From contig JBCCDY010000005.1 in the NCBI GenBank assembly GCA_039030555.1, positions 248,001 through 312,000 on the forward strand: a stretch of DNA of 64,000 nt, given 5' to 3'. This DNA comes from JBCCDY01 sp039030555 (GTDB lineage: Bacteria; Bacteroidota; Bacteroidia; Cytophagales; Cyclobacteriaceae). This document shows positions 16,036 to 26,905 of the stretch, in pieces; the stretch's first letter is position 1, and every line of letters starts with the position of its first letter. The position numbers and the translations under genes are program-made. The notes below the pieces were generated by a model that saw only the letters and a program-made list of their open reading frames with translations, searched no databases and had not been told where the DNA came from.

Positions 16036-19000
16036 TTACTCTATATAAATTCTTCTATTCACACTTTCCAAACCCTTCTCAGTAGACTCAATAACAATAT
16101 TATAAAGTCCACTGCTCAACTGTGAAAGATCTAATTGTTCAGTAGTAACTTCACTATTCGTAGATCTTGTCTCACGGAACACTAGACTTCCTGTCTGTAG
16201 GTCAAAAATGGTTATCACATACTCGCCTAACGCTTCATCTGCTATTACGTCAATATTAATGAAGTCTCTTGCAGGCACAGGGTAAGTATTTAACCCAATC
16301 GTAGTTCCCTCTTCGTTTGCTACAGTATTAAATATCTCAGGAAGTATATTCTCAGTTTCATTAAATCCATCGATACAGATTATACCATCAACATCAAATC
16401 CATCAGCTTGCCCACCAAAATCTTCAGGGATGGATGAATCTACTATTCTAACGAATTCGATTTCAAATAAACCGCTAGCTTCGATATCGAATCTTCCATC
16501 AAGACAAGTATTACCGACGAATATGTATTCCTCACCATCTTGTGAAACGTAAACGTCAGCCCTCTCAGGGTAAGCCTCACATTGAAGATCAGCAGCTCCG
16601 AAAGATGTTTCAACAACAATAAAGTCATCTCCAGGCTGATCGAATATTACATTATCCAGTCGAATATCTATCGATCCTCCAAATCCAAGCGATACAAAAT
16701 TGAATGTGTTGTTTTCCTGTGGTGTACCAAGTGTATTTTCCGGATTGCTCCTAACCTCACTGATTTCACCACCATTCCTTTTGGTTCCTTGATTAAAGGC
16801 CACAACTTCGTCACCAGTACAACCATTATCAATATCGCAAATAGCACCACCGGAAGCTTTGGTTGTCATTTGTTCTACACTATCAGCATCAAACCATCTG
16901 ATAATAGTTGTATTTGGACCTTCAACAGCTATAGTTGTAAAGAATGAATCTCCAACAGAAGCAATTCCAGAACCTTCTTGATCAGTTCCAACCACCTCAA
17001 AAGTATAAGGCACTTCAAACTCATTAGGGTTTCTAACTCTCCACTCTCGTGTACGGTTAGGATTGTTTGAGCAAAGTGACGTTAACTGTAATGGTAGTAT
17101 TACAAACTCATCAACCGTTAACTGTACAAATACAGACTCAGATGGCTGATCGGGGTCATTACTATTAAAAATTACTTCAGCAAAGTACTGACCTGGTTCT
17201 AAAGTAGTAGCATCCAACGTTAGATCAACTGTAGAAGAACTTTCACCCGTTACCACACCAGAAGTATCACTAATTGATAAGAACTGACTAGAAACAGAAT
17301 CTATGACAATTTCAAATGTCAAATCTGCTTCTCCCGAATTCTCAACGGTAATTGACCTCGTCACTACTTCACCTTCTGTTAATTCCTCAATGATAGAGTC
17401 AGGTGATACCGTAATATCCGGTGCGCTAAGAACCGTTAAGCTTGCAGGGATTGTTAATTCAGGAAGATTAGGATCATTGGTAAACAATACTAAATCCTGA
17501 GTATATAGTCCTGGTAATAAATTGGATGCATCAAAATTAACATCAACATCTAATGATTGAGTTTTAGTCAGCACGCCAGAGCTTGGGCTTACCGTAACGA
17601 ACGAATTAAACAGTTCACCATCAATAATTTGAAGGTTATCTACATCTAATGTAGGGCCTGCTACTTCTGAGAATGAGCGGAATACAAGTTGCTCTATATT
17701 ACCTGTAATGCCCGGACCTTCGAAAACAACGACATCATCAAATGAAATAACCATATCTGAAGAGTCTCGATCCAATTCTATAGTTAATCTAAAATAACCC
17801 TCAGGAGCTGCATTAGCAACTGGTACGAAAGCGGCTCCACCGGCACCATCAGAAATTAAGGTTACAATACTTCCATCAGGGTTAATCCTTAGTATAGTAT
17901 TAACTGATCCGGCGGAAGGTGACTGAGGAATAATATCCCAAGTTACTCCAGTTCCTTGTAGTTCCATTTGCATGGAAAGTGTACTTTTTTCCTCTGTGCC
18001 AATACCTACTCCAGGAGAAAATGCTAAAGAAACATTAGCACCATCAGAGGTTCCTCTATAATGCTGCTCTGTTCCAAAAGGATTAGAATCAGATACTGTC
18101 CAGGTTCCAAATTGACCAAACCATCCAGCTTGACCACTAATATCTCCTAAAGCAAAAGCTTCGAAATCCGTAGCGTATTGCGCGACACTAATAGCATCAT
18201 AAGTAGCGCTTGAATAAGTGAGAATAGCTGAAGTATTAATATCCCCTTGGCTTATAGAACCTGATAATGGAGCATTAGTGCTAATAAAATCAGGATTTAT
18301 TTCCAAACCTTCCGTTTCAGGAACATTGAAGAATATCTCTTCAAAATTGAAGATTAAATCACTTTCCCCTTGATTCTGAATAGTTAAATTTTGAACTGAA
18401 GCTTCTCCTTCAACTAAAGTTTCACTAAGTGAATCCGGAGACACTGAAGCGACCGCAGGATCTCTTACTTCAATACCAGCAACGATTCCTATTTCAGCAG
18501 CATCATCTATGTCGGTATTAACAATAACACCGGCAACTAAGAAATCACCTGCCTCTAATGGAGTCGCATCAAATATTAATTCAACTTCCGCCGTAGCTCC
18601 TACAGGAATAACACCTCCGGAACGATCTGCAGTTAACCAAACAGCTCCTTCTTCAAATATAACTACGTCATCGATTTGGGCATACCAATCGAAATCACCT
18701 GTATTAGGGTCGTAGTATCTCCATCTCAACATCATTGTTGATGCTCCTGCGACTAATGGATTCAAATCTATGGTTACATCCTCTCCAGGCAAGGAGAAAA
18801 ATCCACCGTGATCCTCGTTCCAGCTTAATGCAGTCGTCCAGGTAGCTCCACCATCCGTACTAACATCAAAATCAAGGAAGTCAAGAGCCGCGAAATTTTG
18901 ATAATTCGCTGTATACTGAACAAATAACCCTGATTTTCCAGTAATGTCTATATTCGGAGTTCTTAATTCAGTGTCAAATTCTGCAGCACCAAATGCATCA

Positions 19001-22000
19001 CTACTAGCAGTTGCAGCTTCACCGAATGAAGTATAATTTTCCTCACCAGCATCAGCACTAAAACTCCATGCTAAACCGGTACCTTCATTATCAATAACAT
19101 CCCATCCTGCAGGCGGGAATGTTCCCCCATTGAAATCTTCTTCAAGAAGTACATCTCCTACCACAACCATTAATGGTGTTTCATTGGAAATGCTTGAAAT
19201 TTGGTTCAAGTCATTTTCAGCTTTTGCACGAATTCTACTATCCAATATTTTCTTTCTTTCGAAATTCATATCTAAACCAGTTTCCAATTCGTTTACTGCA
19301 GCACCAACAACATCTAGTTCATATTGAACAGGTTGTCCTCCAGTATTCTCAATAGTAACAATTCTGGTTTGAGTAGTCTGGAAATCAACCTCAGCTAATA
19401 TGACGGTGGGGTCAACAATAATTCCAGCATCGCCTGTTACATTAAGAGTTACAGGTACTTCTAATGCAGGAATTCCAGGATTGTCATTTAGCCCAATAAC
19501 AAAATTAGACTCATAGGTACCAAACGCTCTGTTTCCGTCGAATAGAACATCAATATCAACTGAACCGCCAGCAGGTATAACACCAGCAAGAGGAGAAGGT
19601 GTCGCGAACAAATCAGCTTCACCGTCACTACTTCCATCGATTAATTGAACGTTATCGAGATCCAAAGTTGGACCCGCAACTTCCATTAAAGAAAGAACTA
19701 CTACTTCTTCTATATCTCCAGCGAATCCAGCTCCTTCGAATACTATCTCATTATCGAAGTACATGGTATATTCACCCGTTGCTCTTACCGCATCAACTCT
19801 AAGATTAAAATATCCTTCTGGCACGGTTGCGCTAACTTGCTCAAATACGCCTTCACCAGTTAAAACTTCAATGCTTCCATCAGGAGCAAACTGTATTCTG
19901 GTTAAAACGCTTTCTGCTGTGGGCGATTGAGGGATCAACTGCCAGGTAACGCCTGTTCCTACAACCTGAACATCCATTCTTATAGATGAAATAGGATCAG
20001 AACCAATTCCAACACCGGGCGTAACTGCGGCGGACTCTCCGAGACCGTCAGCTAAACCTCTAAAATGAATACTTCCACCTGCCGGATTAACAGTTTCAGC
20101 AGTCCAGTTTCCGAACTGAGCAAACCATGCATCTTGCCCATTTACATCCCCAAGTAAGAAATCTTCGAAATCAGTTCCATACGCTACAGTACCTAAGTCT
20201 GAAGTAGTACCATTTTCTAAGCGTATTGATTTCGTACTTGATAAACCTAAAGATCTACCTGCGAAAGGTTCACTTCTGAGTTCAACAGGATTGAAACCTC
20301 TCAAAGCAATGATACTATCCGGCAGAGGTTCTTGTAAACCATCATCTTCAACAACAATGTTGTATGTTATATCGTCGCTACCAGGATTACTTAAAGTAAG
20401 CGTTTGATTCGAAGTTTGTCCTTGAGCTAGTGACTCTACAAGCTCTTCAGGATCAATATTAACAACAATACCTTCAACATCTAAAGTTACCGGAACAGTT
20501 ACTAAGGAATTAGACGGGTCATTATTACTTATTAATATTGAAGATTCTCTAAGCCCCGGAGCAGAAGCAAAGAAGCTGACATCAATGGTTGTACTCTCTC
20601 CTTGAGCAAGAGAACCGCTTAAAGGGGATGCAGAGAAGAATTGTCCGTCAGCTCTTAATAACCAGTTTCCAGCCAAACTACCGTCTGCCTGTGCCTCGTC
20701 TATTAATAAAGGAGGAATACTGTTGTTTGGAAGCGAATCTACATCAAACTCTCCGATAACGTTATTAGAAATAACCCAAGAAGAACGATTTGATGGAGAG
20801 CTATTATCCTGAGGCATAGGGAATGAATTCACTCCACCTTCTTCTATAATTAGAACGGCTACAAAAAATACTCCTTCTACCGCAGTTGGATTGATATTTA
20901 CTGTTGAAAATACATCTTCACCAGGGTTCGTTAAAACACCACTTGCTTCCGTTAAGAATACAGCATCGTTAGGATTTCCATCATCGTTAGGATCTTCATA
21001 CAATATAAATCTTGCTGGAGTCTCTTCCAATCCACTAGCAACTGCGGATGAAATAGAAGTAATTACTTCCGCTCCTGCAACCGTAGTAAAAGCATTGAGC
21101 CACATTAATTCATTATCTGAATCCAAACCAATACTATTTTCTCCACTACCATCATCTATAATATAAACAGAGTTCTCTGCTACGGTCGAATTAAGTACCC
21201 CAGTAGAAGATTTAAATGAATTGGCTATGACAGCAGGCCCGCTTCTTAGAGATGAAGTAGCAGATGATCTAAATGCAGAAGCTTTTCCATTGAATGGAGC
21301 AGCTACAGATAATTCGTCTGATCCGGTATCAACCGAACTGCTGAATGCTAGATCGAAATCTAAAGTTGCTTCACCATTATTCGTGATTGTTAAGGATTGA
21401 GTCTCCGTTTCGCCAATAGCTAATTCTGAGAGCAAAGACCCTGGAGTAACATCAATTACAGCAGGTGCAATTCCAGTACCAAACAGGACAACATTCAATT
21501 CACCTGCGTTTGTAACTATTACTACACCAGTAGAGTCAAAACCCTCAACACTCGGAGAAAAAGTAAACTGTAGGTCGAAACTGTTTCCAGCTAGAACCTC
21601 AATTGGCAAATCTTCTAGATCATTAGAAGAAAAAGCATCTGAGGATTCGGTATCTATAACGATATCCAGAATATCAACTTCTCCGGATAAGTCTTCAACA
21701 TCAAGGCTTGATACACTCAATGGAAGCGTCGAAACATCTCCTAAACCAAGTGCTCCAAAGTCCAATACGTTTGCAGATAGTTCAACAGTCGGCACCAGAT
21801 TCGAAATAATTGAAGAAAAGGAATCATTCGAACTATCTTCATCTCCGCTTAAGCTTGTTGAAGCAACAAAAGAGAACGAAGTATTATCAGAAGATAAATC
21901 AGCTGTAGTGCCAAAGGTATAGTCTACAATTGTAACTGCAGGAAGGGTATCATTAAATACCTCTGTCACTGGAGTTCCACCATCAATCGTATATGAAACC

Positions 22001-23199
22001 TCAAAACCAGTCGCAGCCTCTATTCCAAAATTTCGAATACTTACTGTCACAGCTTCTGCTGCACCAAGATCGGAATCGCTTGCAGGAGCAACGATAGCAA
22101 TAATGCCAACATCTTGCCCTTCCAGATCAGATGATAATTCCCATCCTTGATCTGCTAGAACACCTCTGGTAATATCACCAATATCAAAGTTTGATTCGGC
22201 AGTACCGACAAATGGCGTCATTAGTGAATTCGGATCTCCCGCAGGGAAAGTAGCTTCATCCCAGTGAGAAAAGCTAGAACCTCCGTTGAATGGGTTTGGA
22301 GCAAATATTTCGGGTCTTTGACCACCTAAGGCAGCAACAGCAAGAGGACCATTGATAAAAAGGTCTCCGCCAACTAAAGCATCTTGTTGCTCTTGAGTAC
22401 CAAAACCTAAGTCCAAAATAGGAGTACCATCACCTAATTCGACTAAAAGATCCCACGACCTTGGGTTTTCACCACTATTTGCACCTACTCCATTACCTCC
22501 GTTAGAGATACCAGAGATTCCCATACTATGACCGATCTCATGAAGAACAACGGTAGCAAAATCAGTTTGTCCTGCAGGAGTGTTACCATCTATTCCGAAA
22601 TAGAAAGAGAACTCCGTATTATAAGTTTGATTACCATTAGGTGTTCCTGGTGACAAATCAAAACCAGCGATAGCATTAGCTAGCGCTAAAGTATAATTAG
22701 TAGTTGGATCCGGAGCATTAGGAACATTAATCAAACTTGGCGAACCATTTTGCCCTAAAGTATTACCTCCAAGGTTTGCGAAGTCTGCAGCAATCAAAAT
22801 AGGAACAACTGAAACTACTTCTGTTTCCCAAATATCAGCAGCAAAACGAAATGCATCTCTTGCAGCTTGAGCATCTTCACCTAAAGCATCAAAGCCATCA
22901 CCAAAATCAATATTAATCGTGGCAGTCTTCATGGTCATAAACTCGGCTTCCTGTGCAAGTGTCATTTTTCCACCCTGGGCAGCAATTGATTTCCAAAATG
23001 GAGAAAGTCCCATACGCACATTCGCGTCTTCACCCGATGAAAAACAGATGTCCTCGTGGAGTTCAGCCCATTCAGCGCCACCGAGTGGTTTTGCTCTATC
23101 CTGGGCTTCAAGCTGAGTACTCAGCAAAAATATTAATGAAAGAAAAGCCCAAGATTTTAATCTGGGTTTTTCAAACCATTTTATGTAGTGTTTTAGCAT
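16036..23199 (-). CDS. Giant secreted multidomain protein with metallopeptidase-like head and T9SS sorting domain
   Basis: 2387 residues. Order: signal peptide (ends L-E-A-Q, ~33); metallopeptidase-like region with H-E-I-G-H (H220, H224) and later F-S-H-W-D-E (H312) and L-M-T-P; CARDB-like region (~360-460); repeated choice-of-anchor-D/ASPM-Hydin-like segments recognised by S-P-x-S-L-x-E-x-L-x-x-G-E and N-x-G-x-x-x-L; two lectin/laminin-G-like modules that are near duplicates (~1003-1190 and ~1673-1860); an adhesin-like module between them (~1350-1520, FPPAGWDVIDN); and a C-terminal T9SS type A domain (~2305-2387). It is predicted to be exported by T9SS and attached to the surface or released. 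The domain set suggests a role in adhesion or binding of extracellular material. The canonical third zinc His is absent, so peptidase activity is uncertain. Confidence 0.88.
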   Translation of the reverse strand: MLKHYIKWFEKPRLKSWAFLSLIFLLSTQLEAQDRAKPLGGAEWAELHEDICFSSGEDANVRMGLSPFWKSIAAQGGKMTLAQEAEFMTMKTATINIDFGDGFDALGEDAQAARDAFRFAADIWETEVVSVVPILIAADFANLGGNTLGQNGSPSLINVPNAPDPTTNYTLALANAIAGFDLSPGTPNGNQTYNTEFSFYFGIDGNTPAGQTDFATVVLHEIGHSMGISGISNGGNGVGANSGENPRSWDLLVELGDGTPILDLGFGTQEQQDALVGGDLFINGPLAVAALGGQRPEIFAPNPFNGGSSFSHWDEATFPAGDPNSLMTPFVGTAESNFDIGDITRGVLADQGWELSSDLEGQDVGIIAIVAPASDSDLGAAEAVTVSIRNFGIEAATGFEVSYTIDGGTPVTEVFNDTLPAVTIVDYTFGTTADLSSDNTSFSFVASTSLSGDEDSSNDSFSSIISNLVPTVELSANVLDFGALGLGDVSTLPLSVSSLDVEDLSGEVDILDIVIDTESSDAFSSNDLEDLPIEVLAGNSFDLQFTFSPSVEGFDSTGVVIVTNAGELNVVLFGTGIAPAVIDVTPGSLLSELAIGETETQSLTITNNGEATLDFDLAFSSSVDTGSDELSVAAPFNGKASAFRSSATSSLRSGPAVIANSFKSSTGVLNSTVAENSVYIIDDGSGENSIGLDSDNELMWLNAFTTVAGAEVITSISSAVASGLEETPARFILYEDPNDDGNPNDAVFLTEASGVLTNPGEDVFSTVNINPTAVEGVFFVAVLIIEEGGVNSFPMPQDNSSPSNRSSWVISNNVIGEFDVDSLPNNSIPPLLIDEAQADGSLAGNWLLRADGQFFSASPLSGSLAQGESTTIDVSFFASAPGLRESSILISNNDPSNSLVTVPVTLDVEGIVVNIDPEELVESLAQGQTSNQTLTLSNPGSDDITYNIVVEDDGLQEPLPDSIIALRGFNPVELRSEPFAGRSLGLSSTKSIRLENGTTSDLGTVAYGTDFEDFLLGDVNGQDAWFAQFGNWTAETVNPAGGSIHFRGLADGLGESAAVTPGVGIGSDPISSIRMDVQVVGTGVTWQLIPQSPTAESVLTRIQFAPDGSIEVLTGEGVFEQVSATVPEGYFNLRVDAVRATGEYTMYFDNEIVFEGAGFAGDIEEVVVLSLMEVAGPTLDLDNVQLIDGSSDGEADLFATPSPLAGVIPAGGSVDIDVLFDGNRAFGTYESNFVIGLNDNPGIPALEVPVTLNVTGDAGIIVDPTVILAEVDFQTTQTRIVTIENTGGQPVQYELDVVGAAVNELETGLDMNFERKKILDSRIRAKAENDLNQISSISNETPLMVVVGDVLLEEDFNGGTFPPAGWDVIDNEGTGLAWSFSADAGEENYTSFGEAATASSDAFGAAEFDTELRTPNIDITGKSGLFVQYTANYQNFAALDFLDFDVSTDGGATWTTALSWNEDHGGFFSLPGEDVTIDLNPLVAGASTMMLRWRYYDPNTGDFDWYAQIDDVVIFEEGAVWLTADRSGGVIPVGATAEVELIFDATPLEAGDFLVAGVIVNTDIDDAAEIGIVAGIEVRDPAVASVSPDSLSETLVEGEASVQNLTIQNQGESDLIFNFEEIFFNVPETEGLEINPDFISTNAPLSGSISQGDINTSAILTYSSATYDAISVAQYATDFEAFALGDISGQAGWFGQFGTWTVSDSNPFGTEQHYRGTSDGANVSLAFSPGVGIGTEEKSTLSMQMELQGTGVTWDIIPQSPSAGSVNTILRINPDGSIVTLISDGAGGAAFVPVANAAPEGYFRLTIELDRDSSDMVISFDDVVVFEGPGITGNIEQLVFRSFSEVAGPTLDVDNLQIIDGELFNSFVTVSPSSGVLTKTQSLDVDVNFDASNLLPGLYTQDLVLFTNDPNLPELTIPASLTVLSAPDITVSPDSIIEELTEGEVVTRSITVENSGEADLTFEIVIDSVSSQFLSISDTSGVVTGESSSTVDLTLDATTLEPGQYFAEVIFNSNDPDQPSESVFVQLTVDEFVILPLQLTSLCSNNPNRTREWRVRNPNEFEVPYTFEVVGTDQEGSGIASVGDSFFTTIAVEGPNTTIIRWFDADSVEQMTTKASGGAICDIDNGCTGDEVVAFNQGTKRNGGEISEVRSNPENTLGTPQENNTFNFVSLGFGGSIDIRLDNVIFDQPGDDFIVVETSFGAADLQCEAYPERADVYVSQDGEEYIFVGNTCLDGRFDIEASGLFEIEFVRIVDSSIPEDFGGQADGFDVDGIICIDGFNETENILPEIFNTVANEEGTTIGLNTYPVPARDFINIDVIADEALGEYVITIFDLQTGSLVFRETRSTNSEVTTEQLDLSQLSSGLYNIVIESTEKGLESVNRRIYIE

Positions 23200-23226
23200 A
23201 GAAATTAAATTGTGTTAAACATTATA

Positions 23227-23661
23227 TTAAGAAGAAACTTTTTTCCAGGAGATGGTTTCTATCAAATCATCCACTGATTGCTCTAAAGCTTTCAATTTTT
23301 CAGGAGCCCCGTAATAATCCATTATTTTTTTATCTTGACCCCCATCGTTATAATATATATAAGTAGTAGGAAGGTCTGTTATTTCTTTATAGTATCTATC
23401 TTGAAACTGAAAGAATTCAGAATCTTCGAATTGATTCACAATTTCGAGGTATGTTTTGCGTTTTATTTTTGATTCGAAAGATCCTATCTGGTTGACATGT
23501 GCTTTCCCTTCGTATTTAACTGTGCAATCTGAATATAATTCGAAATCGAAGGCAGGACAAGTTCCAAAGCATTGAGTTTTGGTTAAAGAGACTACTAGAT
23601 ACGGTTCGTCTTTTTGAACCGTAGTACTTAACATGGCAACAATCAACAACCAAAAAGTCAT
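23227..23661 (-). CDS. DUF6438-family secreted protein
   Basis: 144 residues. A hydrophobic leader (MTFWLLIVAMLSTTV) is followed by the family hallmark T-K-T-Q-C-F-G-T-C-P-A-F-D-F-E-L-Y, then Y-E-G-K and a predicted alpha/beta domain. DUF6438 proteins are small exported proteins of Bacteroidota with no known activity. The two cysteines may form a disulfide outside the cytoplasm. It ends 27 nt upstream of the giant T9SS gene on the same strand, so cotranscription is likely. Confidence 0.8.
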   Translation of the reverse strand: MTFWLLIVAMLSTTVQKDEPYLVVSLTKTQCFGTCPAFDFELYSDCTVKYEGKAHVNQIGSFESKIKRKTYLEIVNQFEDSEFFQFQDRYYKEITDLPTTYIYYNDGGQDKKIMDYYGAPEKLKALEQSVDDLIETISWKKVSS

Positions 23662-23781
23662 GTAAAGATGATGTAAGTTTTAACTTAAAATTAAATCAAA
23701 ACGAAAAGTACAAAACATTCTTAACAAGACAATATAATTTCATGGATATCCGTTAACTCGAATTTAATACTGCTTGTGCAT

Positions 23782-23813
23782 AAAAAAGCCGAATAAATTA
23801 AATCTATTCGGCT
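23782..23813 (-). terminator. Rho-independent terminator of the aceB-aceA operon
   Basis: On the minus strand AGCCGAATA (complement of 23805-23813) pairs with TATTCGGCT (complement of 23787-23795), and six Ts follow. It lies about 80 nt past the aceA stop. The rest of the 23662-23894 gap shows nothing else. Confidence 0.88.
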
Positions 23814-23894
23814 ATTCAATATAGGATGGAATTAGTTCCAGTTTATTTGGAGAAATTTATATCCAAAAAATTTTCACGTAAGGAAATCTATTTT

Positions 23895-25184
23895 TTAAGA
23901 AACTACTTTTTCAAATTGTTCTTCCTCAGTGCTACCACTCATTGCTGTTGTAGATGAATTACCTTGTTGAACTACATTTTGTACCTCATCAAAGTATTGC
24001 GTTCCAACAAATGATTGATGTTTTACGGCAGAAAAACCTTCTGATTGCAATGCAAACTCTCGTTCCTGTAATTCAGAGTATCCGGCCATTCCTCTTTCTC
24101 TATATGCTTTTGATAACTCAAACATAGAAGTATTAAGGGCATGAAAACCAGCTAGTGTAATGAATTGGAATTTGTAGCCCATTTCAGCCAAGTTCTCGCG
24201 GAAACTTTCCATTTCTTTTACAGAAAGCTTAGCCGCCCAGTTAAATGATGGAGAGCAATTATAAGCTAGCATCTGATTAGGATACTTTTCGTGTATAGCA
24301 TCTGCGAATTCTTTAGCCAATCCTAAGTCAGGATTAGATGTTTCCATCCATATTAGGTCTACATAAGGAGCGTAGCTCAAACCTCTGTCGATTCCTTGTT
24401 CTAAGCCGTTTCTTACAAAATGAAATCCTTCGGAAGATCTTTCTCCGGTTAAAAATCTGGAATCTCTTTGGTCTACGTCTGAAGTAATTAGATTCGCTGC
24501 TTCGGCATCTGTTCTCGCGATGATCAATGTAGGAGTATTCATTACATCAGCAGCCAATCGGGCAGCCACTAACTTATTTATAGCTTCTTGAGTAGGAACA
24601 AGTACCTTACCTCCTAAATGACCACATTTTTTGGCAGAAGAAAGTTGGTCTTCAAAGTGCACAGCCGAAGCTCCAGACTCAATCATGGCTTTCATCAATT
24701 CGAAAGCATTCAGGTTTCCACCGAAGCCAGCCTCAGCATCTGCTATGATTGGCACCAACCAATCTATTTCCGATTCTCCGGTAACACTTTGGATCTGGTC
24801 TCTTCTTAGTAGGGCATTATTTATTTTTTTGACCACATTCGGTACTGAGTCGGCTGGATACAATGACTGGTCGGGGTACATTTGACCTGCCAGATTAGCA
24901 TCGGCCGCTACTTGCCAGCCACTTAAATAAATGGCTTCTAATCCAGCAGCTACTTCCTGAATAGCCTGGTTCCCGGTAAGGGCACCAAGTCCTGCCACAA
25001 AAGATTGACTGTTTAATTTAGTCCAGAGCTTTTCAGCGCCCATTCTAGCCAGGCTATATTCAATTTGAACGCTGCCTCTTAGCTTTAAAACATCTTCCGG
25101 GATGTAAGGTCGTTTTACACCTTCCCATCTGGGGTTAGTCATCCAATCATTGTAAAGCTGTTCGATTTTATCTGTATTTTTCAT
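23895..25184 (-). CDS. aceA: Isocitrate lyase
   Basis: 429 residues, close to the usual bacterial length. It splits isocitrate into glyoxylate and succinate, the first step of the glyoxylate shunt. The catalytic loop K-K-C-G-H-L-G-G is intact, as are V-H-F-E-D-Q and A-D-A-E-A-G-F-G, which bind Mg and substrate. It lies 4 nt downstream of malate synthase, so the two form an operon. A strong terminator follows. Expression is expected during growth on acetate or fatty acids, probably under the divergent RamB-like regulator. Confidence 0.97.
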   Translation of the reverse strand: MKNTDKIEQLYNDWMTNPRWEGVKRPYIPEDVLKLRGSVQIEYSLARMGAEKLWTKLNSQSFVAGLGALTGNQAIQEVAAGLEAIYLSGWQVAADANLAGQMYPDQSLYPADSVPNVVKKINNALLRRDQIQSVTGESEIDWLVPIIADAEAGFGGNLNAFELMKAMIESGASAVHFEDQLSSAKKCGHLGGKVLVPTQEAINKLVAARLAADVMNTPTLIIARTDAEAANLITSDVDQRDSRFLTGERSSEGFHFVRNGLEQGIDRGLSYAPYVDLIWMETSNPDLGLAKEFADAIHEKYPNQMLAYNCSPSFNWAAKLSVKEMESFRENLAEMGYKFQFITLAGFHALNTSMFELSKAYRERGMAGYSELQEREFALQSEGFSAVKHQSFVGTQYFDEVQNVVQQGNSSTTAMSGSTEEEQFEKVVS

Positions 25185-25188
25185 AGTA

Positions 25189-26802
25189 TTAGTGGATTAA
25201 TTCGTAAGCGGGTATAGTTAAAAATTCTGTGAATTCATCTGTTTTTACTAGTCTGTCAAATAACTCGGTGGCCAATTCAAGTTCGTTTTTAGCCATTCCG
25301 GTTTCTTCGAGATATTTTTTTGCCTTAATCAACTCCTCAGACTTTATTTGCTCATAAAGATCAAGATCGATTATTCTTCCGTCTGAAAGTTTAGCTGCTG
25401 ACTTGAGCCACTGCCAAACCTGTGTTCTGGAGATCTCTGCTGTTGCGGCATCTTCCATAAGATGGTATAAGGCCGCTGCTCCATTCCCACGAAGCCAGCT
25501 TTCTATATAAAGTATCCCAACATTAATATTGGTTCTTAAGCCAGCTTCCGTAATATCCCCTTTTGGGACCTCTAGCAGATCTTCCTTCTTGATTTCAACA
25601 TCATCTCTTTGCTTATCAATTTGATTGGGCGTTTTCATGTATTGATTAAAAGCATCCATAGCTACAGGAACGAGCCCCGGATGAGCCACCCAGGTTCCAT
25701 CATGTCCATTTTTAACCTCATTTAATTTATCGGCCCTAACCTTTTCCAGAGCTTTTTCATTGGCTTCCGGATTTTCTTTAATAGGAATTTGAGCAGCCAT
25801 CCCCCCCATTGCATGGGCTTTCCTTTTGTGACAAACTTTTATAACTGCATCGGTATAGGCTTTCATAAAAGGAACCAACATGTTGATCTCAGAACGATCT
25901 GGCATTATGAAACCTTCCAGATTCTTAAATTTCTTGATAAAAGAAAAGATATAATCCCAACGTCCACAATTCAAACCGGCAGAATGTTCCTTAAGCTCAA
26001 AAAGTATCTCATGAAGCTCAAAGCTTGCTAGAATGGTTTCTACAAGTACGGTAGCCTTAATGGTTCCTCGATCTACACCAAAATAGTCTTGTGCGAAAAC
26101 GAAAACATCGTTCCACAATCTTGCTTCTAAATGACTTTCCAGTTTGGGTAAATAGAAATACGGCGCAGAACCTTTTTTAATGAGTGATTTATAGTTGTGA
26201 AAGAAGTAAAGCCCAAAATCAACCAGACTTCCGCTCATAGGCTGTTCGTTCACGCACAAGTATTTTTCTTCGAGATGCCATCCTCTGGGTCGAACCATTA
26301 GAGTGGCAACTTCTTCGTTAAGCTTATAAGTTTTGTCTTTAGAGGGATTATAAAACTCTATAGTACCGTTTACAGCATCCTTCAAATTAATCTGGCCTTG
26401 AATTACATTTTGCCAACTTGGGGTGTTGCTGTCCTCAAAATCAGCCATAAAGACCTTAGCACCTGAATTCAGTGCATTAATAATCATTTTTCGCTCAACA
26501 GGACCAGTAATCTCTACTCTCCTATCTTGTAAGTCATCAGGTATACTACCAATACTCCAGTCACCTTCTCTAATGGATTTAGTAGAAAGTAGAAAATCCG
26601 GCATATGGCCTTTGTCAATCTCCTTCTGTCGTTCTTCTCTTCTTTTCAGCAGTTCTTTTCTCTGAACATTAAAGCGAACGTGAAGCTGGTTCAAGAATTC
26701 TAGAGCCTCAGGTGTCAGAATGGCCTCGAAGCCCTCCTTATGTCCACCACTAACTTCCATCGTTCTTGGACACTGATAATCTATTATGCTTGTATTACTC
26801 AT
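25189..26802 (-). CDS. aceB: Malate synthase A
   Basis: 537 residues, matching the malate synthase A class. It condenses glyoxylate with acetyl-CoA to malate. Recognisable blocks are [22 protein letters not shown], the active-site region T-V-L-V-E-T-I-L-A, and C-G-R-W-D-Y-I-F-S. It is the first gene of the aceB-aceA operon. The 103-nt gap to the divergent regulator contains a Bacteroidota-type -7 box (TATATTTG) and a perfect palindrome where the -33 box should be, so repression or activation by the neighbouring regulator is a direct prediction. Confidence 0.97.
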   Translation of the reverse strand: MSNTSIIDYQCPRTMEVSGGHKEGFEAILTPEALEFLNQLHVRFNVQRKELLKRREERQKEIDKGHMPDFLLSTKSIREGDWSIGSIPDDLQDRRVEITGPVERKMIINALNSGAKVFMADFEDSNTPSWQNVIQGQINLKDAVNGTIEFYNPSKDKTYKLNEEVATLMVRPRGWHLEEKYLCVNEQPMSGSLVDFGLYFFHNYKSLIKKGSAPYFYLPKLESHLEARLWNDVFVFAQDYFGVDRGTIKATVLVETILASFELHEILFELKEHSAGLNCGRWDYIFSFIKKFKNLEGFIMPDRSEINMLVPFMKAYTDAVIKVCHKRKAHAMGGMAAQIPIKENPEANEKALEKVRADKLNEVKNGHDGTWVAHPGLVPVAMDAFNQYMKTPNQIDKQRDDVEIKKEDLLEVPKGDITEAGLRTNINVGILYIESWLRGNGAAALYHLMEDAATAEISRTQVWQWLKSAAKLSDGRIIDLDLYEQIKSEELIKAKKYLEETGMAKNELELATELFDRLVKTDEFTEFLTIPAYELIH

Positions 26803-26830
26803 TATTGAACCAATTTTTAAAATTATATAT

Positions 26831-26838
26831 CAAATATA
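26831..26838 (-). promoter_or_regulatory. Bacteroidota-type -7 element for aceBA
   Basis: On the minus strand TATATTTG matches the TAnnTTTG consensus, 29 nt upstream of the aceB ATG. A TTTC sequence 19 nt further upstream can serve as the -33 element and lies inside the palindrome at 26854-26869. Confidence 0.55.
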
Positions 26839-26853
26839 GGGAATTATCTCTAA

Positions 26854-26869
26854 TAGCGAAATTTCGCTA
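26854..26869. promoter_or_regulatory. Perfect 16-bp palindrome between aceB and its divergent regulator (candidate operator)
   Basis: TAGCGAAATTTCGCTA is a perfect inverted repeat, unusual in GC pattern for this AT-rich gap. It overlaps the presumed -33 region of aceBA and lies 37 bp upstream of the regulator's ATG. It is the natural candidate binding site for the RamB-like protein, and autoregulation is possible. Confidence 0.6.
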
Positions 26870-26905
26870 AAAGAAAATTACATTCTTTTTTATTTATATT
26901 TCGAT

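Noticed and set aside
19130..19355. Overlapping plus-strand ORFs inside the giant T9SS gene
   Set aside because: Low-complexity shadows of a Ser/Thr/Asp-rich coding region on the other strand; no signals or family resemblance.
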